Shown: positions 23,654 to 31,357 of the stretch, one piece after another
Layout: every line of letters begins with the position of its first letter
How positions within the stretch are numbered: position 1 is the first letter of the stretch
Origin: Peptococcaceae bacterium
GTDB taxonomy: Bacteria; Bacillota; DSM-12270; Thermacetogeniales; Thermacetogeniaceae
DNA: 32,181 bases
Direction of reading: 5' to 3'
Assembly (NCBI GenBank): GCA_023249405.1
Contig: JAHFCR010000032.1
Span: 3,342 to 35,522, forward strand
Position numbers and translations under genes: made by a program
The notes under the pieces: model-generated
Told to the model about the DNA's origin: nothing
Databases searched by the model: none
Seen by the model: the letters and a program-made list of their open reading frames with translations, nothing else

Positions 23654-24500
23654 CGGCAGCAGCCCCCTCCAGCAGCATCCGGACCGCCCCTGCCAGATCA
23701 TCCTGCTCCATCAGGGCCTCCCCGACCAGCACGGCGTCCACCCCGGCCTCTCCCAGGCGCAGCACCTGCTCAGGGGTGCGGATGCCGCTCTCGCTCACCA
23801 CCGTCACGCCTGGCGGGATCAGAGGCAACAGATTGAATGTTGTCTCCAGATCAGTCTTGAAGCTGTGCAGATCCCGGTTGTTGATCCCTATCAGCCGCCC
23901 TCCGGCCGCCGCAGCCAGGATCGCCTCGGAGGCGCTGTGCACCTCGACCAGGGCCGTCAGGCCCAGATCGGCTGCCAGTCCCAGGTAATCCTCAAGTTGG
24001 CTGGGGGCCAGGATGGCGGCGATCAACAGCACCGCGTCCGCCCCCAGAGCGCGGGATTCGAAGATCTGGTAATCGCTGATGATAAAGTCCTTGCGCAGCA
24101 GCGGCAGCCCGGCCGCCTCCCGGGCCATGGCCAGGTAGTCCGCATGCCCCTGGAAGAAGGCCTCGTCGGTGAGGACGGAGAGCGCCCGCGCCCCACCCAG
24201 TTCGTAGGCCCCGGCAATGGCCGCCGGGTCGAAATCCTGACGGATCACTCCCCGGGACGGTGAGGCCTTCTTGATCTCGGCGATCAGCTTGACGGGAGCG
24301 GTGGCCGCCGATGGCCGCCTCATCCCTGATCTCTCCGGGGCGAGGCGATCAACTCCCCTCTCCTCCCGTTTAACGGCGGCGTGAAAATCCCGTGCCGGCG
24401 GGGCATCCTTTGCCTGGAGCCTCAGATCCCTGGCAGGCCTGCAGGAACGCCGGTACTCGACCTCATCCCGTTTCACCGGCAGAATACGATCTAAAAACAT
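23640..24500 (-). CDS. trpC: Indole-3-glycerol phosphate synthase
   Basis: 286 residues, slightly longer than the roughly 260 usual. The extra length is a polar, Arg-rich insertion at about residues 45-68, between the N-terminal helices and the barrel. Catalytic 'IAEIKKASPSRG' (Lys), 'LLRKDFIISDYQI' (Lys), 'GINNRDL' and 'SESGI' are all present. It closes the indole ring from CdRP. It starts 12 nt after the trpD stop and overlaps trpF at its end. Confidence 0.97.
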   Translation of the reverse strand: MFLDRILPVKRDEVEYRRSCRPARDLRLQAKDAPPARDFHAAVKREERGVDRLAPERSGMRRPSAATAPVKLIAEIKKASPSRGVIRQDFDPAAIAGAYELGGARALSVLTDEAFFQGHADYLAMAREAAGLPLLRKDFIISDYQIFESRALGADAVLLIAAILAPSQLEDYLGLAADLGLTALVEVHSASEAILAAAAGGRLIGINNRDLHSFKTDLETTFNLLPLIPPGVTVVSESGIRTPEQVLRLGEAGVDAVLVGEALMEQDDLAGAVRMLLEGAAADGAG

Positions 24501-24512
24501 GCTCCCACTCCC

Positions 24513-25544
24513 TCAAGCACATTGGCTGGTAAAGGATACCAGTCTCTCCAGCTTGGCCATAGCCGCCCCCGAATCGATGATCTCCGCCGCCAACTGCACA
24601 CCGTCCCGGATGGTGTCCACCTTTCCACCGACTACCAGGGCCGCGGCGGCGTTCATCAGCACCACGTCCCGACAGGGGCCCGGGACACCGTTCAGCACGT
24701 CGCGGGTGATCCGGGCATTCGCCTCGGCATCGCCACCCAGGATCTCCTCCAGGCATCCCTGTCTGAGACCGAGGTCTGACGGCTCCAGGTAATAGGTCTT
24801 GATCTGGTCTCCATTCAACTCGCTGATCCGGGTCTGGCCGGTGTGGGTGATCTCGTCCAGGCCGTCACTGCCATGCACGATCATTGCCCTGCAAGCGCCA
24901 AGTTTTCGCAGAACGCAGGCGATCACCCCGGTGAGGTTGGGGTCGTAAACACCCAGCAATTGGATCTGGGCTCCCGCCGGGTTGGTAAGAGGCCCTAGCA
25001 GATTGAAGACGGTGCGAATACCGATCTCCCGCCGGGGGCCGACGGCGTGCTTCATGGCGGCATGGAACACCGGGGCAAACAGGAAGCCGATCCCGGTCTC
25101 CTCCAGGCAGCGCTCCACCTCTGCAGGGGTTACTGCCACGTTGACCCCCAGGGCTTCCAGTACGTCAGCGCTGCCGCAGCGGCTGGAAACCGAGCGATTG
25201 CCGTGCTTGGCCACCGCCAGACCGGCTCCGGCCACCACGAAGGCCGCGGTGGTAGAGATGTTGAAGGTAAACCGCTGATCGCCGCCGGTGCCGCAGGTAT
25301 CCACCATCTGGTGACAGCGTGGGGCGATCCGGCTCACCTTCGCCCGCATCGCCCGGGCAAAGCCGGCGATCTCCTCCACCGTCTCCCCCTTCAGCCGCAG
25401 GGCGGTGATCAGGGCAGCGATCTGTGCCGGGGTTGCCTCGCCTTCCATAATCTGCCCCATGGCCTCTTCGGCCTCCACCTCCGATAGCGGGTAATGATTG
25501 ACCACTTTCTCGATGGTCTGTTTCATGCAAGTTTCTGTCCCCAT
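24513..25544 (-). CDS. trpD: Anthranilate phosphoribosyltransferase
   Basis: 343 residues; ATG 25544 with AGGGGGAG 5 nt upstream (an ATG six codons later has no such site). It joins anthranilate to PRPP. The PRPP-binding glycine-rich loop 'DTCGTGGDQ', 'KHGNRSVSSRCGSADVLEALG', and 'GPLTNPAGA' are intact. It is a stand-alone TrpD with no fused glutamine amidotransferase. A 93-bp gap separates it from trpE, where many operons carry trpG. The gap holds only short direct repeats (AAGTACGTC twice) and no coding remnant I can recognise. Confidence 0.97.
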   Translation of the reverse strand: MGTETCMKQTIEKVVNHYPLSEVEAEEAMGQIMEGEATPAQIAALITALRLKGETVEEIAGFARAMRAKVSRIAPRCHQMVDTCGTGGDQRFTFNISTTAAFVVAGAGLAVAKHGNRSVSSRCGSADVLEALGVNVAVTPAEVERCLEETGIGFLFAPVFHAAMKHAVGPRREIGIRTVFNLLGPLTNPAGAQIQLLGVYDPNLTGVIACVLRKLGACRAMIVHGSDGLDEITHTGQTRISELNGDQIKTYYLEPSDLGLRQGCLEEILGGDAEANARITRDVLNGVPGPCRDVVLMNAAAALVVGGKVDTIRDGVQLAAEIIDSGAAMAKLERLVSFTSQCA

Positions 25545-25637
25545 TTTTACTCCCCCTATCTCAAGACGTACTTCTCGGACGTACTTTAAAAAAGCTTCAG
25601 CGTGCTTCCTGGGGCGAACACCAGACCGGCATGTCTT

Positions 25638-27203
25638 TTATAGCTCTGCTTTAAATCTTTTTCCGGCATCCTGCCTCTTGCCTCCGACCTCCGAAATGGC
25701 CTGCAACAGCGCCTCGGCCTTGCGCATCGTTTCCTCATACTCCCGCAGCGGATCGGAATCGGCCACGATCCCGGCCCCGGCCTGTACGTAGGCGATTCCA
25801 TCCTTGATCACGATCGTCCTGATGGTGATGCAGGTATCCAGGTTGCCGTTGAAACCCAGGTAGCCGATGGCGCCGCCATAGGGGCCGCGCCTGGTGGCTT
25901 CCAGCGACTCGATGATCTCCATCGCCCGGATCTTGGGCGCCCCGGACAGGGTGCCCGCCGGAAAGCAGGAGGCCAGGGCGTCGTAGGCATCGCGCCCTTC
26001 GGCCAGCCGGCCCTGGACCACGGACACCAGGTGCATCACGTGTGAGTACCGCTCCAATTCCATCAGCCTGGTCACCTTGACGCTCCCATAGGTGCAGACT
26101 CGCCCCAGGTCGTTACGGCCCAGATCGACCAGCATCAGGTGCTCGGCGCATTCCTTGGGGTCAGCCCGCAACTCCTTGGCGAGAGCATCGTCCGCATCCT
26201 GACTGCCGCCTCGCCGCCGGGTGCCGGCGATCGGCCTGGTCTCCGCCGTCCCGTTCTCCACGCGCACCAGCATCTCCGGCGAGGAACCGACGATCTGTAA
26301 CTCCCCGAAGCGCAGGTAGTACATGTAGGGAGATGGATTGAGAGAACGCAGCCGGCGGTACACCTCGAAGGGATCGGCCCCCAGCTCCGCCTGCAACCGC
26401 TGTGACAGCACCACCTGAAAGATATCCCCGGCCTCGATATACTCTTTCGCTCGCCGGACGCTGTCCATGTACTGCTCTTTGCTGACATTCGAGGTAACAC
26501 TGACATCACCCCGGCCAGAGATGGCTCCGGGATCATGCATGAGACCACTGGCCTGTGAACTACTGCCGGGGATAGTCTCGCCGTCCGCTGCCGGAGCCGG
26601 CAGCGGACTCGTAATGCGCCGTCTGACCCGATCGATGGTGGACAGCGCTTCATTATATGCAGTCGCCGGGTCATCCCCCTTGGGAACAAGAGCAACGATC
26701 TTGACGGAATGCCGGACATGATCGTATATGAGCACGACCCTGGTGAGGATGAAGAAACAGTCGGGCAGTTTCAGGTCATCCATGGCAATTTCCGGCAGCC
26801 GCTCATGATGGCGTACCAGATCGTAGCCAAAGTAGCCCACCGCCCCGCCGAAGAAGCGCGGCTCATCCGGCACCGGTCCCACCTGCAGGCTATCCAACAA
26901 CTGGCGCAACCTGGCCAACGGTTCACCATCCTCTAATATTTTCTGACCGCCACGCTCGATAGTGATCTGCCGTCCCTTGGCCTGGTAGATCAGCAGAGGC
27001 TCAAATCCGATAAAGGAGTAGCGGGCCAGTTGCTCACCGCCTTCGACACTCTCCAGCAAGTAAGTGTAGGACCCGGCGGCAGCCTTCATGAAGATGGAGA
27101 TCGGAGTCTCGAGATCTACCACCAGTTCATCCCACACCGGGGTAATCTCGAACCGGTCGTTTTCAGGCTGCTCCAGGTAGTCCTGACGCAAAGGATAGGC
27201 CAT
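25638..27203 (-). CDS. trpE: Anthranilate synthase component I
   Basis: 521 residues. The ATG at 27203 is chosen: GGAGG lies 10 nt upstream, and the protein opens 'MAYPLRQDYLEQ'. An ATG-like frame 12 codons earlier would start inside the terminator hairpin. It converts chorismate to anthranilate with ammonia from TrpG. The Trp feedback site 'YLLESVEG' (L-L-E-S) is present near residue 46, as are 'GTRRRGG', 'VDLGRNDLGRV', 'FPAGTLSGAPKIRAM' and 'GGAIGYLGF'. A low-complexity linker (about 215-245) separates the N-domain from the catalytic core. First gene of the operon, under an attenuator. Confidence 0.97.
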   Translation of the reverse strand: MAYPLRQDYLEQPENDRFEITPVWDELVVDLETPISIFMKAAAGSYTYLLESVEGGEQLARYSFIGFEPLLIYQAKGRQITIERGGQKILEDGEPLARLRQLLDSLQVGPVPDEPRFFGGAVGYFGYDLVRHHERLPEIAMDDLKLPDCFFILTRVVLIYDHVRHSVKIVALVPKGDDPATAYNEALSTIDRVRRRITSPLPAPAADGETIPGSSSQASGLMHDPGAISGRGDVSVTSNVSKEQYMDSVRRAKEYIEAGDIFQVVLSQRLQAELGADPFEVYRRLRSLNPSPYMYYLRFGELQIVGSSPEMLVRVENGTAETRPIAGTRRRGGSQDADDALAKELRADPKECAEHLMLVDLGRNDLGRVCTYGSVKVTRLMELERYSHVMHLVSVVQGRLAEGRDAYDALASCFPAGTLSGAPKIRAMEIIESLEATRRGPYGGAIGYLGFNGNLDTCITIRTIVIKDGIAYVQAGAGIVADSDPLREYEETMRKAEALLQAISEVGGKRQDAGKRFKAEL

Positions 27204-27218
27204 AGCACGCTTCCCTCC

Positions 27219-27252
27219 AATACAAAAGCCAGCACCCAAATGAGTGCTGGCT
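27219..27252 (-). terminator. trp operon attenuator terminator
   Basis: On the minus strand AGCCAGCAC (27252-27244) pairs perfectly with GTGCTGGCT (27235-27227) over an 8-nt loop, then TTTGTATT. It lies just before the trpE ribosome binding site. A competing antiterminator is possible: ATGAGCTG at the end of the triplet array can pair with CAG-CA-CTCAT in the 5' arm and loop, with a 2-nt bulge. Confidence 0.85.
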
Positions 27253-27276
27253 CGAATGCTCTAACAGCAAATAACC

Positions 27277-27324
27277 CTCAGCTCATCTCAGCTCGTCTCG
27301 GCTCGTCTCGGCTCGTCTATGCTC
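27277..27324 (-). promoter_or_regulatory. TRAP (MtrB) binding site: ten (G/U)AG triplets
   Basis: The minus strand has ten triplets, nine GAG and one TAG (the second), each separated by exactly 2 nt over 48 bases. TRAP is an 11-subunit ring that binds 9-11 (G/U)AG triplets spaced 2-3 nt in the trp leader when tryptophan is plentiful, freeing the terminator. The array starts about 50 nt after the predicted transcription start and ends 24 nt before the terminator stem. More GAG/TAG triplets lie upstream (about 27340-27372). Confidence 0.85.
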
Positions 27325-27381
27325 ATATTGCTATGCAGTTGTCACAATCTCTTCACTCGGCTATGCTCTAAACTCACAAAT

Positions 27382-27411
27382 AGTATACCGGCTGCCGCCT
27401 TGTCCTGTCAA
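27382..27411 (-). promoter_or_regulatory. Sigma-A promoter of the trp operon
   Basis: The minus strand has TTGACA (27411-27406, perfect), an 18-bp spacer, and TATACT (27387-27382). Transcription would start near 27375 and give a leader of about 170 nt containing the triplet array and attenuator. Confidence 0.88.
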
Positions 27412-27503
27412 TAGACCTGCCGCACTTTGTTTACGCACAATGGAGAACCTTTCGGGCTGGGCAAGAGTTTGTTTATGCCAGTACTCGCAGATGGTGGCAT
27501 AAT

Positions 27504-27812
27504 TTATGCGATCTCTATGTTTTGCATACGAAAGAGCCTTGCTGCATTAAAAACTTGCAGAATGTATACTTTCTCCTTACGAACCGTATAAACCAAGCAA
27601 TAATTTTTATGGATAATTTCCCGGATCTGGGGCTGTCCTATTTCCGGTACGACCCTGCCCATCTCCGGAAAATCCAGTATGCTCCTGCATACTTCGAGAA
27701 GTTCATCCGCAAAACGGATCGCGCTCTCTATGCCATCCCTGGCTATATATCCCGTTATCTCCTCGATGTCTAAAGCAGCTTGTTTAGTAAGAATAAAAGT
27801 TCTCTTAGACAT
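27504..27812 (-). CDS. ParE/RelE-family toxin
   Basis: 102 residues. The fold pattern of the RelE/ParE superfamily is clear: 'LTKQAALDIEEITGYI' helices, 'PEMGRVVPE', 'REIIHKNYCLVYTV' beta strands and a C-terminal 'VFNAARLF'. ParE members poison gyrase and RelE members cut mRNA; sequence alone does not decide, but the helical 'DIEEITGYIARDG' start favours ParE. It starts 3 nt after the antitoxin stop with only a weak ribosome binding site, suggesting coupled translation. Base composition is clearly AT-richer than the flanking trp and dusB genes, consistent with horizontal acquisition. Confidence 0.88.
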   Translation of the reverse strand: MSKRTFILTKQAALDIEEITGYIARDGIESAIRFADELLEVCRSILDFPEMGRVVPEIGQPQIREIIHKNYCLVYTVRKEKVYILQVFNAARLFRMQNIEIA

Positions 27813-27815
27813 TTG

Positions 27816-28103
27816 CTATTTACCATCTAATATCTTACTTTTCAATCCCTGAAAAAAATCTTCCCCATCCACCACCTGATCAGACTCTACATCCCGTAAT
27901 CCTGACACAAGCCCCTTCATAAAACATAACTCTTCCAGCTTTCGCTGGTATTCTTCTACAGATTCAAGCACGGCTGCCGGCCGGCCATGCTGCGTTAAAA
28001 TAATCGTCCGACGGTTTTTCTTTAAGCTTTCAAGAATTTCAGAGGTATTGGCGCGGAATTCGGTAACAGGTTGAATATCAGTAGTCAAATCCAGGTTTTC
28101 CAT
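27816..28103 (-). CDS. Phd/YefM-family antitoxin
   Basis: 95 residues from ATG 28103, with AGGAGG 7 nt upstream (an in-frame ATG at 28133 lies 5' of that site). The N-terminal DNA-binding Phd/YefM fold is visible: 'PVTEFRANTSEILESL', then 'ILTQHGRPAAVLESVEEYQ'. The C-terminal acidic tail (about 60-95, 'DVESDQVVDGEDFF') is the usual toxin-binding part. It neutralises the toxin encoded 3 nt downstream and should repress its own promoter, where a palindrome overlaps the -10 box. Confidence 0.9.
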   Translation of the reverse strand: MENLDLTTDIQPVTEFRANTSEILESLKKNRRTIILTQHGRPAAVLESVEEYQRKLEELCFMKGLVSGLRDVESDQVVDGEDFFQGLKSKILDGK

Positions 28104-28118
28104 ATTATTGCCTCCTAA

Positions 28119-28164
28119 AAAGTCTTTATACATTAATTATAAAAGACTTTAAAAAGACCTGCAA
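28119..28164 (-). promoter_or_regulatory. Promoter and operator of the toxin-antitoxin pair
   Basis: Minus strand: -35 TTGCAG (28164-28159), 17-bp spacer, -10 TATAAT (28141-28136, perfect). An inverted repeat, AAAGTCTTTTATA (28150-28138) and TATAAAGACTTT (28130-28119), flanks a 7-nt centre and overlaps the -10, fitting antitoxin autorepression. Confidence 0.75.
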
Positions 28165-28212
28165 TGACCTTTTTCTTTGTCCCTTTCCCCGGCATACACC
28201 ATTTATCCGATA

Positions 28213-28361
28213 GCTTAGCGCCCCTAATACCCCCGCTTCTGAAAGCGGTGGGATAAGGGGCGCTAAGCCGGGTGCCCGGGTGCCCTTTGGGCGGGGCGGG
28301 ATCGGCTCAACTAAGCATCAGATGGGGTCAAAACCCCATCTGATGCAAGTTTCGCTTTATG
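28213..28361 (+). repeat. Structured interspersed repeat, copy B (best preserved)
   Basis: About 150 bp, non-coding. The first structure has outer arms GCTTAGCGCCCCT (28213-28225) and AGGGGCGCTAAGC (28256-28268), a perfect 13-bp pairing. They enclose an inner CCCCCGCTT/AAGCGGTGGG stem with a bulge. A GC-rich spacer and GGGATCGGCTCA follow, then a second perfect 13-bp hairpin GCATCAGATGGGG/CCCCATCTGATGC (28315-28346). It begins 16 nt past the dusB stop, read in dusB direction, the same relation as copy A to topB. Confidence 0.8.
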
Positions 28362-28377
28362 AAGACTGGTAAGAGAG

Positions 28378-29343
28378 CTAAAGCTCTTCCCGGTAGGATT
28401 GCAGCAGGAGACGCACCTCGCCGGGGGTGCGGGCGGAGTTGATGGCTGCCCGGCGCTGAGCGGCGCCGGGCAGCCCCTTGAGGTACCAGGCCAGCTGTTT
28501 GCGCATCTGCAACAGGGCGGTGTCGGCGCCCTTCAGAGACAGGGTCAGATCGAAATGGGCTAGGGCCTGGGCGATCCGCTCGTGGGGCGAGGGTTCCGGC
28601 AGCAATTCACCTATTTTCAGAAAATGCCCGGTGCGGGAGAACAGCCAGGGGTTGCCCAGAGCGCCGCGAGCGATCATCACGGCGTCGCAGCCGGTCTCCT
28701 CCAGCATACGCCTGGCGTCCTGGGGCGTGAAGATGTCCCCGTTGCCGATCACCGGTATGGAGACTGCCTGTTTGACTGTCCGGATAGCGCTCCAATCCGC
28801 CTGCCCGGTATAGAACTGGTCTCGGGTGCGACCGTGCACTGTCACCGCAGCCGCTCCGTTATTTTCAGCCAGCCGGGCCAGGTCCGGGGCCACCAGCTCC
28901 CCCCCGCTCCAGCCCTTGCGCATCTTCACTGTCACCGGGGTGGGCGCCACCGCCGACACCACCGCCCGGATGATGGCTGCCGCCCGGGGCAGGTCCTGCA
29001 TCAGGGCGCACCCCTCATGATTCCTGACGATCTTCGGGGTCGGGCAACCCATGTTGATATCTACCACCGCTGCTCCCCGCTCCACCGTCACCCGCGCCGC
29101 CCGGGCGGCCTTATCCGGATCCGCCCCGAATATCTGCACCGCCACCGGCCAGTTCTCCCCGCCCAGGTCAAACAGGTCATAGGTACGGGCGTTCCGGTAG
29201 AGAATGGCGTCGCAGTTGACCATCTCTGTAAACACCAAACCGCACCCTGCCTGGTGCGCCAGGATGCGGTAAGCCTTGTCGGTAAAGCCGGCCATGGGAG
29301 CAGCCAGAACCCGGTTTGGCAGGGTCAGGCCACCGATGGCCAA
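28378..29343 (-). CDS. dusB: tRNA-dihydrouridine synthase B
   Basis: 321 residues. This FMN-dependent enzyme reduces specific uridines of tRNA to dihydrouridine. TIM-barrel motifs are all present: 'PMAGFTD', 'NMGCPTPKI' (catalytic Cys), 'VKMRKGW', 'TVHGRTRDQFYTG', 'GNGDI', 'ARGALGNPW' and the C-terminal 'KQLAWYLKGLPGA'. Placement beside coaX, birA and nadC is common in Clostridia. The start is odd: the only start codon at the right place is TTG 29343, without a visible ribosome binding site. The frame is open back to a TAA about 70 nt upstream, with no ATG or GTG. Confidence 0.95.
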   Translation of the reverse strand: MAIGGLTLPNRVLAAPMAGFTDKAYRILAHQAGCGLVFTEMVNCDAILYRNARTYDLFDLGGENWPVAVQIFGADPDKAARAARVTVERGAAVVDINMGCPTPKIVRNHEGCALMQDLPRAAAIIRAVVSAVAPTPVTVKMRKGWSGGELVAPDLARLAENNGAAAVTVHGRTRDQFYTGQADWSAIRTVKQAVSIPVIGNGDIFTPQDARRMLEETGCDAVMIARGALGNPWLFSRTGHFLKIGELLPEPSPHERIAQALAHFDLTLSLKGADTALLQMRKQLAWYLKGLPGAAQRRAAINSARTPGEVRLLLQSYREEL

Positions 29344-29518
29344 AGAAGAGCAACCGTTTTCGCCAGTAATAAGCGGTTCAACTCCTTGTACATGTGTCGT
29401 ACTCCGTGGCCCTTAGCGCCCTGCAGGGTACCCGGCGCCTGACGGAGAACCGTACCGCTCTTACGCCGGACTTCCCTAGCACAGCATGAAGACCTTAAAC
29501 GCGATAATGAACCCGACC
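29344..29518 (-). other. Structured coaX-dusB intergenic leader, unidentified
   Basis: 175 bp with several inverted repeats on the minus strand: CCGGCG with CGCCGG, CTCCGT with ACGGAG, and CATG-C-TGT with ACACATG. A 22-codon frame follows (ATG 29393 to TGA 29325, 'MYKELNRLLLAKTV...'); it overlaps the dusB start by 19 nt and could couple its translation. I match it to no known riboswitch; it may simply be a leader or an RNA processing region. Confidence 0.3.
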
Positions 29519-30289
29519 TCAATCGCTGCGGTTGCGCTCATAGATCAGCTTGAGTCCAAGCAGGGTCAGGTTGGGATCGACATGGTCGACGATCGCAGTG
29601 CCCTCACAGATCAGACGCGCCAGACCACCGGTAGCTACGACCACGGCATCCTGGCCGATCTCGGCTTTGATGCGCGTCACGATGCCGTCAACCTGTCCCA
29701 CAAAACCGAAATAGATGCCTGCCTGCATGCTGACCACGGTATTCTTGCCGATCACCTGCGCCGGATGGGCGAACTCGACGCGCGGCAGCTTGGCCGCCTT
29801 CACGAACAGCGCTTCAGTGGAGATGGCGATGCCTGGAGCGATCGCCCCCCCCAGATACTCTCCCTCACGCGAGATTGCACAATAGGTAGTGGCAGTGCCG
29901 AAGTCGACCACCACCGCAGGGCACCCGTAGATATGCGCTGCAGCCACGGCATTGACGATGCGATCTGCTCCGACCTCGCGAGGGTTTTCATAGCGGATCG
30001 GCATACCGGTCTTGATGCCGGGGCCAATGACCAGGGGTTCCCTGCCAAAGTAACGGCGGCACATGGTGATGATGATCGGGGTCAGTGGCGGCACCACCGA
30101 AGATAGCACCAGGGCTTCGATCTCACTAAAAGAGAGTCCGCGGTGGTCGAACAGGTTCTTGACCAGCATCCCCAGGTCGTCGGCGGTGCGCCGGGTATCC
30201 GTCCCGATCCGCCAACTGACGGTCAACTCATCATTTTTAAAGATGCCCAATACGATATTAGTATTGCCAACATCAAAGACCAGGATCAT
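29519..30289 (-). CDS. coaX: Type III pantothenate kinase
   Basis: 256 residues; ATG with GGGAGG 8 nt upstream. It phosphorylates pantothenate, the first step of coenzyme A synthesis, and belongs to the ASKHA fold. The P-loop-like '[10 protein letters not shown]' (6-15) and the catalytic '[11 protein letters not shown]' (general-base Asp) are present, with '[10 protein letters not shown]' and 'GGAIAPGI' completing the sites. This type is insensitive to CoA feedback. Followed by dusB, preceded by birA with a 62-bp gap. Confidence 0.97.
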   Translation of the reverse strand: MILVFDVGNTNIVLGIFKNDELTVSWRIGTDTRRTADDLGMLVKNLFDHRGLSFSEIEALVLSSVVPPLTPIIITMCRRYFGREPLVIGPGIKTGMPIRYENPREVGADRIVNAVAAAHIYGCPAVVVDFGTATTYCAISREGEYLGGAIAPGIAISTEALFVKAAKLPRVEFAHPAQVIGKNTVVSMQAGIYFGFVGQVDGIVTRIKAEIGQDAVVVATGGLARLICEGTAIVDHVDPNLTLLGLKLIYERNRSD

Positions 30290-30351
30290 GGCGCTCGCCT
30301 CCCGCCCAGTGCTCTACTTAATATTCATATCTGAAGATTCCTGATAACGTT

Positions 30352-31326
30352 TTATCTGAGCAGAGTAACCTCACCGACGATACAACGGCGAATCTGCCCG
30401 TCGTGTAGACGTACCAGCAGACTGCCATCCTCATCCAGGCCGCAGGCCACTCCCGAGAACTCTTCCCGCCCCGCCTGCACCTGCACAGCGCTGCCTATGG
30501 TCGCCTGGCATGCCAGCCACTGCTCCCTGACGGCCGTAAAACCGCTCCGGCAAAAGCGATCATAGTCCTCTTCGAACAGTTCCAACAATCGCCGTGCCAG
30601 TGGTACCCGCGGCACCGGCCGTCCGGCAATCATGCTGAGTGAGGTGGCCCGGTCCGCCAGTTCCGGCGGGAAATCATCCGGTTGCTGGTTGACGTTGATG
30701 CCGATCCCGACTACCAGAAAGTGCACCTGCTCAGGCGCCGCTTCCATCTCCACCAGGATGCCGCACAGTTTCCGGCCATCGTAGACGATGTCGTTCGGCC
30801 ACTTGATACCCGTTCGCAAACCAAGCTGTTCGTTGATCGTCCGGGCGCAGGAAGCCCCGGCGACCAGGGTCACCTGCGGCACCCGGTAAGGCGCCAACTG
30901 GGGACGCAGCACCAGAGACATCCAGATGCCCGCCTCCGGAGGCGAATGCCAGGGACGCTGCCAGCGTCCCCGCCCGGCAGTCTGTTCCTCCGCCACCACC
31001 AGAGTCCCCTCGGGACAGCCCTGGCGGGCCAGGTCCTGGGCCACCTGATTGGTGGAGCCGGCGCTGCGCAGGTGGTAGACCTGCCTCCCGAAGCTGCGGG
31101 TATGCAGACCCTTCTGGAGTTCCCGGGGATAGAGCAGGTCGGGCGCCCGCTCCAGAAGATAGCCCTGGTTATGGCCTCCAACAATATCGTAACCCTGCGC
31201 CCTCAGGGTTTCGATCTGCTTCCAGACGGCGCTCCGGCTGACCCCCAGGGTCCGGCTCAGGTCCGCTCCGGAAATATGGCGCTCCCGGTTCTGTTCCAGG
31301 ATATCGAGTATCTGTTCACGGCTCAT
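30352..31326 (-). CDS. birA: Bifunctional biotin-protein ligase / biotin operon repressor
   Basis: 324 residues. An N-terminal winged helix-turn-helix (1-65; 'ISGADLSRTLGVSRSAVWKQ') is followed by the ligase core: biotinyl-AMP loop 'GRGRWQRPW' in place of the usual GRGRxGR-x-W pattern, 'KWPNDIVYDGRKLCGILVE' with the biotin-binding Lys, 'GIGINVNQ', and a C-terminal SH3-like domain (about 270-324, ending 'GEVTLLR'). It attaches biotin to carboxylase carriers and, with its DNA-binding domain, should repress biotin genes. The ATG is 31 nt after the nadC stop, consistent with an operon. Confidence 0.95.
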   Translation of the reverse strand: MSREQILDILEQNRERHISGADLSRTLGVSRSAVWKQIETLRAQGYDIVGGHNQGYLLERAPDLLYPRELQKGLHTRSFGRQVYHLRSAGSTNQVAQDLARQGCPEGTLVVAEEQTAGRGRWQRPWHSPPEAGIWMSLVLRPQLAPYRVPQVTLVAGASCARTINEQLGLRTGIKWPNDIVYDGRKLCGILVEMEAAPEQVHFLVVGIGINVNQQPDDFPPELADRATSLSMIAGRPVPRVPLARRLLELFEEDYDRFCRSGFTAVREQWLACQATIGSAVQVQAGREEFSGVACGLDEDGSLLVRLHDGQIRRCIVGEVTLLR

Positions 31327-31357
31327 AGCAACATCACCACTAGCGGTTCCTGATTAC

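Noticed and set aside
25545-25637. Degenerate trpG between trpE and trpD
   Set aside because: 93 bp is too short and shows no amidotransferase motif in any frame.
29381-29518. Possible SRP, RNase P or guanidine riboswitch in the coaX-dusB gap (GTGCTAGGG start)
   Set aside because: Only the first few bases resemble these RNAs; conserved cores are missing. Kept only as an unidentified structured region.
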